NCBI GenBank assembly: GCA_015234425.1
Contig: JADGNE010000043.1
Location: 1 to 64,000, forward strand
DNA: 64,000 bases
DNA from: Devosia sp.
GTDB taxonomy: Bacteria; Pseudomonadota; Alphaproteobacteria; Rhizobiales; Devosiaceae
Direction of reading: 5' to 3'
The number at the start of each line of letters is the position of its first letter. The stretch's first letter is position 1. The notes beneath the pieces were generated by a model. The model made no database searches. It was given only the letters and a program-made list of their open reading frames with translations, and was not told where the DNA came from. The position numbers were made by a program, and so were the translations under genes. Positions 27,568 to 37,189 of the stretch are shown piece by piece.

Positions 27568-29088
27568 CTATTCCATGCGTTCCGGCAGATAATCCGCCCG
27601 GGCCAGATTGCCGAAGCGGGTGTACTGCGCCTCAAAGCTCAGCTGCACGGTACCGGTCGGGCCGTGACGCTGCTTGGCGATGATGACCTCGGCTTTGCCG
27701 TGCACCTGTTCCATTTCCCCTTGCCAGGTGATGTGTTCTGGCGTGCCCTCTTTGGGCTCCTTGTTCTTGAGGTAGTACTCCTCGCGATACACGAACATCA
27801 CCACGTCGGCGTCCTGCTCGATAGAACCCGATTCGCGCAAGTCCGCCAGTTGCGGATGCTTGTCGTCGCGCTGCTCGACCTGACGTGAGAGCTGGGAAAG
27901 CGCGATCACCGGCACTTCCAGCTCCTTGGCGAGCGCTTTCAGCGTCGTGGTGATTTCGGTCAGTTCCTGCACGCGGTTCTGGCTCGAGGCCTTCGAGGAG
28001 CCCGAGAGGAGCTGCAAGTAGTCGACGATGAGGAGGTCGAGCCCCTTCTGGCGCTTGAGGCGTCGGGCGCGCGCTGCAAGCTGCGCCACGCTCAGACCAC
28101 CGGTGTCGTCGATATAGAGCGGCACCTTGCTCATCATGTTGGAGACGTCGACCAGCTTGGCAAACTGGCTGTCGTGGATACGGCCGCGGCGGATGTCGGA
28201 GGATGACACTTCTGCCTGCTCGGCCAGAATACGCGTTGCCAGCTGTTCGGAGCTCATTTCGAGGCTGAAGAAGCCGACAATGCCGCCGTCGATAGTCTTG
28301 TTGTGCCCATCCGGTGTCACCTCGCCCTTCCAGGCGCTGGCGACGTTATAGGCGATATTTGTCACGAGCGAGGTCTTGCCCATGGCGGGACGTCCGGCGA
28401 GGACGATCAAGTCCGAGCGCTGCAGGCCACCCATCTGGCGGTCGAGGTCGTGGAGCGCCGTCGCCACGCCAGATAGGCCGCCGTCGCGCTGAAAAGCTTC
28501 GCCGGCCATCTTGATGGAGGCGCTGAGCGCCGTGCCGAAGCTCAGGAAGCCGCCGTCATAGCGCCCCTTTTCGGCGAGCTGGAACAGCTCCCCTTCAACC
28601 TTCTCGATCTGCTTGTTCGGCGTCATCTCGACATCCGAATCATAGGCGACCGTCACCATTTCCTCGCCGACGAGGATGAGGTTCCGGCGGATCGCAAGGT
28701 CGTAGATGGCTTGCCCATAGTCGGCCGCGTTAATGACCGTCGTCGCCTCGGCGGCCAAGCGCGCCAGGTACTGCGCCATGGTCATTTCCGGCAGCAGCTG
28801 GTCCGGCAGATGGGTCTTGATGGTCGTAGGGTCGGCGGACTTGCCGGCGCGGATGATCTTGCCGGTGATCTCATAGATATTGCGGTGCACCGGCTCGTAA
28901 AAATGCTCGGGCTCTAGAAAGTCCGCTACGCGGTAGAACGCTTCATTGTTGATCAGTATGGCGCCCAGCAGAGCCTGTTCTGCCTCCACATTGTGGGGAG
29001 CGACGCGGAAGGATTTGTCTTCGGCAGGGTGGAGCCGTGCGATTTCAGCCATCTCAGTCCTCGGGAGCGTGTTAACCTTTCTAACCAC
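27568..29088 (-). CDS. dnaB: Replicative DNA helicase DnaB
   Basis: DnaB is the hexameric 5'-3' helicase at the replication fork. The N-terminal domain starts PHNVEAEQALLGAILINNEAF. The RecA-like C-terminal domain has Walker A AGRPAMGKTSL, Walker B LLIVDYLQLL and the arginine-finger region KQRHGPTGTVQLSF. Length is 506 residues with no intein. It lies downstream of rplI on the same strand across a 200-base gap that contains the rplI terminator. Confidence 0.97.
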   Translation of the reverse strand: MVRKVNTLPRTEMAEIARLHPAEDKSFRVAPHNVEAEQALLGAILINNEAFYRVADFLEPEHFYEPVHRNIYEITGKIIRAGKSADPTTIKTHLPDQLLPEMTMAQYLARLAAEATTVINAADYGQAIYDLAIRRNLILVGEEMVTVAYDSDVEMTPNKQIEKVEGELFQLAEKGRYDGGFLSFGTALSASIKMAGEAFQRDGGLSGVATALHDLDRQMGGLQRSDLIVLAGRPAMGKTSLVTNIAYNVASAWKGEVTPDGHNKTIDGGIVGFFSLEMSSEQLATRILAEQAEVSSSDIRRGRIHDSQFAKLVDVSNMMSKVPLYIDDTGGLSVAQLAARARRLKRQKGLDLLIVDYLQLLSGSSKASSQNRVQELTEITTTLKALAKELEVPVIALSQLSRQVEQRDDKHPQLADLRESGSIEQDADVVMFVYREEYYLKNKEPKEGTPEHITWQGEMEQVHGKAEVIIAKQRHGPTGTVQLSFEAQYTRFGNLARADYLPERME

Positions 29089-29233
29089 GCATAGATGGCT
29101 AGAGTCTCGCTCGACCTAAAGGGCCAACGGTTAATAACAAGTGGGTGTGAACTCTGTGAAGATCGGGGAACAACGCCCTCTTCTTGTTGCAGGCGATGAT
29201 GGCGTGGCAATGGCGGCGGGAATCGGTCGGGCA

Positions 29234-29265
29234 AAGAAAAAGGCCGGGCAGTGTGCCCGGCCTTT
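29234..29265 (-). terminator. Intrinsic terminator after rplI
   Basis: AAAGGCCGGGC (29239-29249) pairs with GCCCGGCCTTT (29255-29265). On the minus strand the stem is followed by TTCTTTGC, a T-rich tail, so it ends the rpsF-rpsR-rplI transcript. Confidence 0.9.
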
Positions 29266-29288
29266 CAATTTCAGAGCTGAAACGAAGA

Positions 29289-29855
29289 CTACTCTTCGAA
29301 ACGGTCTTCTGCAGCTGCGTCCTTCTGGCCGGCGGCGAAATCGCCATCTTCGTCGGCTTCAAAAGTGTGCACGGTCACGTCTTCACCAGAGGCCTGGCGA
29401 GTGGCTTCGTCAGCCGAGCGGGCGACGTTGACGGTGATCGACACTGCAACTTCAGGGTGCAGGGAGAGGGCCACGGTGTGAACGCCAACCGTCTTGATCG
29501 GGTCGGCAAGGTCAACCTGATTGCGCTGCACGATGTAGCCGTCGGCTGCGAGGCCTTCAACGATATCGCGGGCTGCAACCGAACCGTAGAGCTGGCCGGT
29601 TTCGCCTGCCTGGCGGATGATCACGACGGTGCGGCCGTTGAGGCCTTCCGCGATGCCGGCAGCAGCGGTGCGGCGCTCTTCGTTGCGCTGTTCGATGTGT
29701 GCGCGTTCCGATTCGAACCGCTTGCGGTTGGCTTCGGTGGCGCGGAGAGCCTTGCCCTGCGGCAGCAGGAAGTTACGGGCGAAGCCGTCCTTGACGGTGA
29801 CTTCGTCGCCGATGGTACCGGTGCGGCCGATGCGCTCGAGCAGAATGACTTTCAT
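29289..29855 (-). CDS. rplI: 50S ribosomal protein L9
   Basis: L9 spans the 50S surface with an N-terminal RNA-binding domain and a long linker helix. ATG 29855 gives [24 protein letters not shown], with the family motif [14 protein letters not shown]. The protein has 188 residues, longer than in E. coli (about 149), because of an acidic C-terminal extension ([14 protein letters not shown]...EDRFEE). An AAGGAAAAAG ribosome binding site precedes the start. It is third in the rpsF-rpsR-rplI operon. Confidence 0.96.
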   Translation of the reverse strand: MKVILLERIGRTGTIGDEVTVKDGFARNFLLPQGKALRATEANRKRFESERAHIEQRNEERRTAAAGIAEGLNGRTVVIIRQAGETGQLYGSVAARDIVEGLAADGYIVQRNQVDLADPIKTVGVHTVALSLHPEVAVSITVNVARSADEATRQASGEDVTVHTFEADEDGDFAAGQKDAAAEDRFEE

Positions 29856-29946
29856 GTCTTTTTCCTTTGGGCTGTCCCGTTCTCTGGGAACGGTTAGGAG
29901 CCGCGAACCATTCCGCGACCCCAACGATGCTTCGCTGCTGCGAAGC

Positions 29947-30201
29947 TTACTTTACGGCGTAGGGCATTACGCCGATGAAGCGGGCGCGCTTGATGGCGCG
30001 AGCCAGTTCACGCTGCTTCTTTGCAGAAACGGCAGTGATGCGGCTCGGCACGATCTTGCCGCGCTCGGAGACGTAGCGGCTCAGCAGGCGCACGTCCTTG
30101 TAGTCGATCTTTGGTGCGCCTTCGCCCGAGAACGGGCAGGTCTTGCGACGACGCTGGAAGGGACGACGGGCCTGGGAAGTGGTGAGGTCTTTGATAGACA
30201 T
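29947..30201 (-). CDS. rpsR: 30S ribosomal protein S18
   Basis: This 84-residue protein matches S18 over its length: [15 protein letters not shown] near the N terminus, [19 protein letters not shown] and [20 protein letters not shown]. It binds S6 in the 30S platform. A single Cys in TCPFSG is present. It lies 18 bases after rpsF. Confidence 0.97.
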   Translation of the reverse strand: MSIKDLTTSQARRPFQRRRKTCPFSGEGAPKIDYKDVRLLSRYVSERGKIVPSRITAVSAKKQRELARAIKRARFIGVMPYAVK

Positions 30202-30219
30202 GGCTACTCGTTCCTTTTC

Positions 30220-30615
30220 TTAGAAGCGGCGGGGACGACGGTCGCCCGACGGGCCACCACGATCACCACGGCCGCCATCGCGTTCGTCACGATCGCGCTT
30301 CTGCATCATGGCAGACGGGCCTTCTTCCAGCTCGTCAACGCGAACGGTCATGAAGCGCAGGATGTCTTCATTGATGCGCATCTGGCGTTCCATCTCGGCA
30401 ACGGCAGCAGCCGGTGCGTCGAGGTTCAGCAGCGTGTAGTGAGCCTTGCGGTTCTTACGGATGCGGTAGGAGAGACCCTTGAGGCCCCAGTATTCGTTCT
30501 TGGTGACCTTGCCGCCGCCCTGGGCGAGGATCTCGGTCAGCGCAGTGGTCAGTTCTTCGACCTGCTGCTGGGAAACGTCCTGGCGCGCCAGGAAGATGTG
30601 CTCGTAAAGGGCCAT
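30220..30615 (-). CDS. rpsF: 30S ribosomal protein S6
   Basis: S6 forms a heterodimer with S18 in the 30S platform. ATG 30615 gives [23 protein letters not shown], preceded by AAGGAAGG. The segment [26 protein letters not shown] is family-typical. After the roughly 100-residue domain there is a charged Arg/Asp/Gly-rich tail ([15 protein letters not shown]...), common in Hyphomicrobiales. Total 131 residues. The 226 bases upstream hold the operon promoter; I could not identify an S6:S18 leader motif there with confidence. Confidence 0.96.
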   Translation of the reverse strand: MALYEHIFLARQDVSQQQVEELTTALTEILAQGGGKVTKNEYWGLKGLSYRIRKNRKAHYTLLNLDAPAAAVAEMERQMRINEDILRFMTVRVDELEEGPSAMMQKRDRDERDGGRGDRGGPSGDRRPRRF

Positions 30616-30841
30616 GAATGCGCCTTCCTTGTGGTTTCGATACGCAATGTTTGGCGCGGAGCCTCTTTGAAGCCGGAAAGGCGTCAAAGCAGTCTTGCAA
30701 AGAGCGGGAACACGGGAGGCCGGATCAGAAATCCTGTCTTTGCCAAAGCAAAAACCCTCCGTTCAGCCCCCGGCCAAACGAATTGCTGGGCGCTCTATAG
30801 ATGAGATTGTGCCCCATGGCAAGGTTGCCGTCTCTGATGCG

Positions 30842-32253
30842 TTAGATCGCCACGGGTTTGGCGCGGGCCAGCGTTACGCGGTTGCGACCGCCGTGCTTGG
30901 CGGCATAAAGCGCCTTGTCGCTCTCGATCAGCAATTGCTCCACGCTGTGATATGCAGCGCTGTCTGCCACCCCGATGCTGAGTGTTGCCTGTATAGGCAG
31001 CCCATCGTCAACTGGCGTGGTCTCCATCAACGCCGCCCGCTGGATGCGATCAGCGACCGCGAGGCCTTGGTTGCCGGCTGCGCCCATAACGATCGGCGCA
31101 AACTCTTCGCCACCGATGCGGCCGCAGACATCGCCACCGCGCAGATTGCTCTCCAGAACGCGCGCCATGGTCTGCAACACCGCGTCACCCGCCGGGTGGC
31201 CATGCGTGTCATTGATCGCCTTGAAGTGGTCGATATCGACCATCAGCACGGAAAACGGTGCCGCGGCCCGTCGACCAAACGCGCTGTTGAGGCGGTCCAT
31301 GAAGGCGCCGCGGTTGAGCAGACCGGTCAGTGCGTCGTGCGAAGCAACGGCCGTGAGCTCGGCGTGCGTGGCGCGCCAGGCGCTGTTGATGATCGACACC
31401 GCCAGCGTGCCGGCCGCGATCATGCCCACCCCGAGCCGGAACGATGAGGCGTTGCTGGCGCTGCTGAAATCGATATTGAGCGGCATCATCCCCAGCGGAC
31501 CGGCGATCAGCAGCCAGACCGAGGCCAGCATAGTCACTATCGTGCAGGCGAAAGGGCGGAAACACACCGCGCACCAGATGAGTGCGGGGATCATGTAGGA
31601 GGCTCCGCCTGGCCCGCCCGACGCATGGATGACCATGATGGATAGAAAAAGCGACGCCAGCGCCAATATCTGGTGGCGGCGCTGGATTTCATTGCGCGAC
31701 AAAAACCGCAAAGAGTTTTCGTCCTGCCGGATCAGAGCCAGAAGCGGCGGCAGGAAGATCATGTAGCTGACGACTTCGGCCGCAAACCACAGTCCAAAGC
31801 TCTCCTGCAAGCTCATGTTGAACAGGAGGGGGCCGATCAGGCCGCCGACGACGCCCGTGGCTGCCGCCGCGACCATAATGGCGCCGATCGTCGAAACCGC
31901 ATCGGTCGGACGGGTGAGATAGTCCGCGTGCCGACTCAATCGCTCTACCACCGCAACACCGACGCTGATGCCGACCAGGTTGGCGCCATTGAGGAGCATG
32001 GCATTTTCCATGCTGCTGCCGGTGAGAAGGTCGGCGGCGACGAAACTCAGTCCCGCAAGACTCCAGGTTGTCGCATTGTTTGTCGCGGGTCGCAGGATGA
32101 GCAGGCCAACAGCACAGCGTTTGCCGGCCAGATACTTGCTAGGGAGAACAGGAGGCGGGTTTGGATGCCGACCATGCAGGCGGCAAACACCAGGGCGCTG
32201 ACTATCAGCGATTCGACCAACGCGCTGCGCGTTGGCAATGTCATCGTCGTCAT
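30842..32253 (-). pseudogene. MASE1-type GGDEF diguanylate cyclase gene with a one-base frameshift
   Basis: The intended protein starts MTTMTLPTRSALVESLIV (ATG 32253) and has a MASE1-like multi-helix membrane sensor followed by a GGDEF domain. The N-terminal frame breaks at about 32104-32107, just after SIWPANAVLLA. The rest resumes in the -1 frame at LLILRPATNNATTWSLAG, so one base, probably a C, is missing. The cyclase domain looks intact: SHDALTGLLNRGAF, DIDHFKAINDTHGHPAGD, active-site GGEEF, and inhibitory-site RGGD five residues before it. Either a recent inactivating mutation, a sequencing error or programmed frameshifting could explain this. Confidence 0.8.
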
Positions 32254-32444
32254 GGCACACTCGAAGAACGGCTTTAGCCGCGAAGTTGCCCCCCTTCTTT
32301 TACTGTGCTCTTTCCCGGTTAACAAACTCGGCATGGGGATGGCGGCATTGTTCCTACGCCTTGACTCTGCCTCATAGTGCTTGCAAAGCCCCCTGAACCG
32401 GTCTCTTCCGCATGTTGGGGCCATCTCAAAAAGGGGGTTGGACG

Positions 32445-33401
32445 ATGTCGACCATTGCGTTCACTTTTCCGGGCCAGGGCAGCCAGTTCGTGGGTATGGG
32501 CAAGGATCTTGCCACGGCCTACCCAGAGGCGCGTGCGGTTTTCGAGGAAATCGACGAAGCCCTGGGCCAGCGCCTCTCTGCAATTCTCTTTGAAGGTCCG
32601 GAAGATATTTTGCGCCTGACCGAAAATGCCCAGCCCGCCCTGATGGCGGTCAGCATGGCCATTATCCGCGTGCTTGAGGCCAAGGGCGTTCGCCTTGCTG
32701 ATCACGCCGCCTATGTCGCCGGGCACTCGCTTGGTGAATATTCTGCGCTCTGCGCCGCCGGTACCTTCACTGTCGCCGACACGGCGCGCCTGCTGCGCAC
32801 CCGTGGCCAGGCCATGCAGAAGGCCGTTCCCGTCGGTCACGGCGCCATGGCTGCACTCCTTGGTCTTGATCTCGAAACGGCCCGTGCAGTGGCTGCCGAG
32901 GCTGCGCAGGGTGAAGTCTGCGACGTTGCCAATGACAACGCGCCTGGCCAGGTGGTGATCTCCGGTGGCATCGCCGCTGTTGAGCGCGCCATTGAAATCG
33001 CCAAGGCCCGCGGCGCCAAGCGCGCCCTTCAGCTACCGGTCAGCGCTCCGTTCCATTGCTCGCTGATGCAGCCTGCCGCCGATGCTATGGCTGCGGCCCT
33101 GAGCGAAGTCGAGATGAAAACCCCCGTCGTTCCGCTTGTCGCCAATGTCCTTGCGGCGCCGATCACCGATGCCGGCGAAATCCGCCAGCGCCTCATCGAG
33201 CAGGTCACCGGCGTCGTGCGCTGGACCGAGAGCGTCACCTGGTTGGCGGGGCAGGGTGGCGTCACCACCCTCGTCGAAATCGGTGCGGGCAAGGTGCTCA
33301 CCGGTCTCGCCAAGCGCATTGCCCCCGACGTCACTGCCCAGGCCGTCGGCGCGCCGGCTGACATCGATGCCCTCGTGGCTCAACTCACATCCCACGCGTA
33401 A
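32445..33401 (+). CDS. fabD: Malonyl-CoA:ACP transacylase FabD
   Basis: FabD loads malonyl groups onto acyl carrier protein for fatty-acid synthesis. The sequence starts MSTIAFTFPGQGSQFVGMGK. The nucleophile is Ser95 in AGHSLGEYSAL and the catalytic His is His204 in APFHCSLMQPAA. ATG 32445 follows AAAAAGGGGG; an upstream ATG at 32412 is less likely. The protein has 318 residues. It opens the fab cluster and diverges from the GGDEF gene; a possible -35 (CTTGAC) lies at about 32360-32365. Confidence 0.97.
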   Translation: MSTIAFTFPGQGSQFVGMGKDLATAYPEARAVFEEIDEALGQRLSAILFEGPEDILRLTENAQPALMAVSMAIIRVLEAKGVRLADHAAYVAGHSLGEYSALCAAGTFTVADTARLLRTRGQAMQKAVPVGHGAMAALLGLDLETARAVAAEAAQGEVCDVANDNAPGQVVISGGIAAVERAIEIAKARGAKRALQLPVSAPFHCSLMQPAADAMAAALSEVEMKTPVVPLVANVLAAPITDAGEIRQRLIEQVTGVVRWTESVTWLAGQGGVTTLVEIGAGKVLTGLAKRIAPDVTAQAVGAPADIDALVAQLTSHA

Positions 33402-33440
33402 GCTTCGCCAGGGACCCCAATTCTCCACCAAGGAGCAGAA

Positions 33441-34178
33441 ATGTTTGATCTCACCGGAAAACGCGCCCTTGTGACGGGTGCCAGCGGCGGCATTGGTCGC
33501 GAGATCGCCAAGGCACTCGCTGCTGCCGGCGCCACTGTTGCCCTCTCGGGCACGCGCACGAGCGCCCTCGAGGATACGGCTAAGGAAATCGGCAAGGACT
33601 GCCCGATCCTGCCGTGTAACCTTTCCAAGCTCGATGAGGTCGACAAGCTTGTCCCCGCCGCCGAGGCGGCAATGGGTGGGCTCGATATCCTGATCAACAA
33701 TGCCGGCGTAACCCGCGACAATCTCTTCATGCGTATGAAGGATGAGGAGTGGGACGACGTCATCGCCATCAATCTGACCGCTGCCTTCCATCTAAATCGC
33801 TCCGTCCTGCGTGGCATGATGAAGCAGCGCTGGGGTCGCATCATCGGCATTTCCTCGGTGGTGGGTGTCATGGGCAATCCGGGGCAGGGCAATTATGCCG
33901 CCTCCAAGGCCGGCCTCATCGGCATGAACAAGGCGCTCGCCCACGAAGTCGCCAGCCGCAACATCACCGTCAACTCTATCGCGCCGGGCTTTATTGCCTC
34001 TGCGATGACCGACGAACTGAACGACAAGCAGCGTGAGTCGATCCTTTCGAGCGTTCCTGCAGGGCGTCTCGGAACGGCCCAGGAAGTGGCTGCCTGCGCG
34101 GTCTTCCTGGCCAGCGATGCGGCCGCTTATGTCACAGGACATACGCTGAACGTTAACGGCGGAATGGCGATGATCTGA
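33441..34178 (+). CDS. fabG: 3-oxoacyl-ACP reductase FabG
   Basis: FabG reduces beta-ketoacyl-ACP with NADPH in each elongation cycle. The SDR fingerprint is complete: TGASGGIG at residues 12-19, NNAGVTRDNLFMRM, catalytic Ser in GISSVVGVMGN, and Tyr152/Lys156 in NYAASKAG. The C terminus TGHTLNVNGGMAMI is typical for FabG rather than for other SDRs. Length 245. It begins 39 bases after fabD with AAGGAG upstream. Confidence 0.97.
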   Translation: MFDLTGKRALVTGASGGIGREIAKALAAAGATVALSGTRTSALEDTAKEIGKDCPILPCNLSKLDEVDKLVPAAEAAMGGLDILINNAGVTRDNLFMRMKDEEWDDVIAINLTAAFHLNRSVLRGMMKQRWGRIIGISSVVGVMGNPGQGNYAASKAGLIGMNKALAHEVASRNITVNSIAPGFIASAMTDELNDKQRESILSSVPAGRLGTAQEVAACAVFLASDAAAYVTGHTLNVNGGMAMI

Positions 34179-34390
34179 CCCTTTCGAGGCGAAAGCCTTG
34201 GAAAGCGGGCCTTCTGCGGCTGGCAAACCCGATGGAAACATGTTAATCGCCGCCGCGTTAACCCCTTGCTCTGTGCCTTGCGAGCGCCAAGAAGGCCGCT
34301 TACATTGCCGGACAAGCCAACACAGCTTGATGATTTGGCTACACGCCAATAAGAAGCGAACGAACTAGATTTCGAAAAGGGAAGTCAAAT

Positions 34391-34627
34391 ATGAGCGATG
34401 TCGCTGATCGGGTCCGCAAGATCGTTGTGGAACACCTCAATGTGGACGCCGAGAAGGTTGTCGAAAAGGCCAGCTTCATCGACGATCTGGGTGCAGACTC
34501 CCTTGATCAGGTCGAACTGGTGATGGCTTTCGAGGAAGAATTCTCGGTCGAGATCCCTGATGACGCTGCTGAGTCGATCCAGACCTTCGGCGATGCGGTT
34601 GCATTTTTGACCAAGGCCACCAGCTAA
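34391..34627 (+). CDS. acpP: Acyl carrier protein
   Basis: This 78-residue acidic helical protein carries the growing acyl chain on 4'-phosphopantetheine. The attachment site is Ser37 in [18 protein letters not shown]. The 212-base gap from fabG probably contains its own promoter, since ACP is needed at high levels. An AAAGGGAAG ribosome binding site precedes ATG 34391. Confidence 0.98.
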   Translation: MSDVADRVRKIVVEHLNVDAEKVVEKASFIDDLGADSLDQVELVMAFEEEFSVEIPDDAAESIQTFGDAVAFLTKATS

Positions 34628-34649
34628 GCTGGACGGATCAGGTCGAGAC

Positions 34650-35918
34650 ATGGAATTACGCCGAGTCGTCGTCACCGGATTGGGACTTGTCACGCCCCTT
34701 GGTTGCGGAGTGGAGGCCACGTGGGCCAATATTCTCGCAGGCAAGAGTGGGGCCAGGCGTATCGACGAATTTCAAGTCGATGATATCGCCTGTCAGATTG
34801 CTCACCGCCTGCCGCTGGGTGACTATGCCGATGGCAAGTACAATCCCGACGAGTGGATGGAGAGCAAGGAGCAGCGCAAGGTCGACGATTTTATCGTCTA
34901 CGCCATGGCTGCTGCTACACAGGCTATTCAGGACGCTGGCGTCGAGCCCAAGACCCAGGAAGAGCAGGAGCGCACAGGCGTTCTGATCGGCTCTGGCATC
35001 GGCGGCATTGGTGGCATCTATGATGCTTCCGTGACGCTGCATGAAAAAGGGCCGCGCCGCATCAGCCCCTTCTTTATTCCGGGGCGCTTGATCAATCTCG
35101 CGTCTGGCTATGTCTCGATTCGTTTCGGCCTCAAGGGGCCGAACCATTCGGTCGTGACTGCCTGCTCCACCGGCGCTCATGCCATCGGTGATGCGGCCCG
35201 TCTCATTGCGCTCGGCGATGCCGACGTCATGGTGGCTGGCGGCACCGAAAGCTGCGTCAATCGTCTGGCTCTCGCCGGCTTTGCTGCAGCACGCGCATTG
35301 TCGACCGGTTTCAATGACGATCCTGTTGCTGCCTCCCGTCCTTACGACAAGGATCGTGACGGCTTTGTGATGGGCGAGGGCGCCGGTATCGTCGTTCTCG
35401 AGGATTACGAGCGGGCCAAGGCACGCGGCGCCAAGATTTACGGCGAGATCATCGGTTATGGCCTGTCCGGCGATGCTTACCACATCACCGCCCCGGCTCC
35501 CGATGGCGATGGTGGTTTCCGCGCGATGAGCGCTGCCATCAAGCGCGCCGGCATTGCTCCGGGCGAAGTCGACTACATCAACGCTCACGGCACCTCGACG
35601 CCGCTGGGTGATGAGATCGAACTGGGCGCAGTGACCCGTGTTCTCGGCGATTCTGCCGGGCGCTCGGTGATGAGCTCGACAAAGTCTGCCATTGGTCACC
35701 TCCTGGGTGCGGCCGGCTCCGTCGAAGCGATCTTCTGCCTCCTCGCCATGCGGGACAGCATTGCCCCGCCGACTCTCAATCTCGACAATCCTTCTGTCGA
35801 GACGGCCATCAACCTTGTTCCCAAGGTGGCCCTCAAGAAGGAAATCAACGTGGCCCTCTCCAACAGCTTCGGCTTTGGCGGTACCAATGCCACGCTGGTC
35901 ATGCGCAAGGTCGCCTGA
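34650..35918 (+). CDS. fabF: 3-oxoacyl-ACP synthase II FabF
   Basis: FabF condenses malonyl-ACP with acyl-ACP in chain elongation. The Cys-His-His triad is Cys172 (TACSTGAHAIGDA), His313 (INAHGTSTPLGD) and His350 (STKSAIGHLLGAAG). The C-terminal SNSFGFGGTNATLVM is family-typical. Length 422. It starts 22 bases after acpP. Confidence 0.97.
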   Translation: MELRRVVVTGLGLVTPLGCGVEATWANILAGKSGARRIDEFQVDDIACQIAHRLPLGDYADGKYNPDEWMESKEQRKVDDFIVYAMAAATQAIQDAGVEPKTQEEQERTGVLIGSGIGGIGGIYDASVTLHEKGPRRISPFFIPGRLINLASGYVSIRFGLKGPNHSVVTACSTGAHAIGDAARLIALGDADVMVAGGTESCVNRLALAGFAAARALSTGFNDDPVAASRPYDKDRDGFVMGEGAGIVVLEDYERAKARGAKIYGEIIGYGLSGDAYHITAPAPDGDGGFRAMSAAIKRAGIAPGEVDYINAHGTSTPLGDEIELGAVTRVLGDSAGRSVMSSTKSAIGHLLGAAGSVEAIFCLLAMRDSIAPPTLNLDNPSVETAINLVPKVALKKEINVALSNSFGFGGTNATLVMRKVA

Positions 35919-35936
35919 CTTTTCCACCTTTCAAGA

Positions 35937-35976
35937 GGGGCACATCGCGCCGACGCGCGGTGTGCCCCTTGTCTTT
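35937..35976 (+). terminator. Hairpin terminator after fabF
   Basis: A 14-bp stem with one wobble, GGGGCACATCGCGC (35937-35950) with GCGCGGTGTGCCCC (35955-35968), has a CGAC loop and a TTGTCTTT tail. It probably ends or attenuates the fab transcript before mltG. Confidence 0.85.
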
Positions 35977-36082
35977 GTGGCAAGCCATTGCAAAAAATGC
36001 AGGCGCTTTGCCACAGTTTGGCGCCAGAACCACAACACGGTCCGTATTCGTCAGATATGGACAGCGAAGGTGACGACCCACA

Positions 36083-37189
36083 ATGAATGACCGCAGCAAA
36101 CGCCGCCGCCGCTCCTCCAACGGCCTGGTAGATGTTCTGAACGCCCTGTTGACCCTGCTGGTCATTGGTCTCGTGGTCGTCGGTGGCGGCTTTCTCTTTG
36201 TCGCCTCGCAATATTATGGCGACGGTCCGATTCCCGAAGATCGCGTCTTCCGCGTCGAGAGCGGCAATACGCTGACCTCGACGGCGACACGCCTTGAGGA
36301 ACAGGGCTTCATTTCCAACGCATTCATTTTCCGCCAGTTCGGCGAACGGGTCGAAAAGAGTACCGTCGTCAAGGCCGGCGACTTCACGCTCCCGGCCAAT
36401 GCCAGCATGTCGGAGATCTTCCGCGAGCTGACCGAGGGTACGCCCATCCGCTATGCCGTCACCATTCCGGAAGGCTGGACCTCCTGGCAGGTGGTGCAGC
36501 GCATCAATGACGATGATCGCCTGACCGGCACCATAGATGTCCTGCCGCCCGAAGGCTCGATCCTGCCCGGAAGCTACGACTACATGCCCGGCGATACCCG
36601 TCAGGCTGTGCTCGAGCGCATGCAGCAGGCGATGACCCAGGCGCTTGCCGAAATCTGGGAAACCCGCCAGCCTGATCTGCCGCTGCAGTCGCCGGCCGAG
36701 ATGCTGATCCTCGCCTCGATCGTCGAGAAGGAAACTGGTGTCGCCGAGGAGCGTCCGCAGGTGGCTGCGGTCTTCGTCAATCGTCTGCGTACAAACATGC
36801 GCCTGCAGTCCGACCCGACGATCATTTATGGCATCACCTTGGGCCAATCGACGCTCGACCGTGGCATTCGCCGCTCCGAGATCGAGGCCAAGACGCCGTA
36901 CAACACCTATCAGATCGATCGCCTGCCACCGACGCCGATCGCCAATCCTGGCATCGATGCCCTCAAGGCCGTGGCCAATCCCGATAGCCACCACTACGTC
37001 TACTTCGTTGCCAAGGGCGCCAGCCCCCGCGAAGGTCACGTCTTTGCCGAGACCTATGCCGAGCATCAGGAAAACGTCGCCCGCTATCGCCAGATTGCCC
37101 GCGAGGCCGCCGAACAGGCCGAAGCCGAAGCGGAGGCTGCCCGTCAGGCGCTCGAGGCAGAGGAAGCCGAGGAAGCACCCGCACAATGA
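36083..37189 (+). CDS. mltG: Endolytic transglycosylase MltG
   Basis: MltG cuts nascent glycan strands at the inner membrane and is thought to set strand length. The first 17 residues are basic (DRSKRRRRSSNG), and a membrane helix spans about residues 14-38. A LysM-like region follows, then the YceG catalytic domain. The catalytic Glu is probably Glu215 or Glu217 in ASIVEKETGVAEERP, with NRLRTNMRLQSDPTIIYG following. The C-terminal 30 residues are Glu/Ala-rich coil. Length 368. It overlaps the YicC-family gene by four bases. Confidence 0.95.
   Translation: MNDRSKRRRRSSNGLVDVLNALLTLLVIGLVVVGGGFLFVASQYYGDGPIPEDRVFRVESGNTLTSTATRLEEQGFISNAFIFRQFGERVEKSTVVKAGDFTLPANASMSEIFRELTEGTPIRYAVTIPEGWTSWQVVQRINDDDRLTGTIDVLPPEGSILPGSYDYMPGDTRQAVLERMQQAMTQALAEIWETRQPDLPLQSPAEMLILASIVEKETGVAEERPQVAAVFVNRLRTNMRLQSDPTIIYGITLGQSTLDRGIRRSEIEAKTPYNTYQIDRLPPTPIANPGIDALKAVANPDSHHYVYFVAKGASPREGHVFAETYAEHQENVARYRQIAREAAEQAEAEAEAARQALEAEEAEEAPAQ

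Noticed and set aside
30616..30841. S6:S18-binding leader motif before rpsF
   Set aside because: I could not identify the characteristic stem and bulge with confidence by eye; a covariance-model search would be needed.
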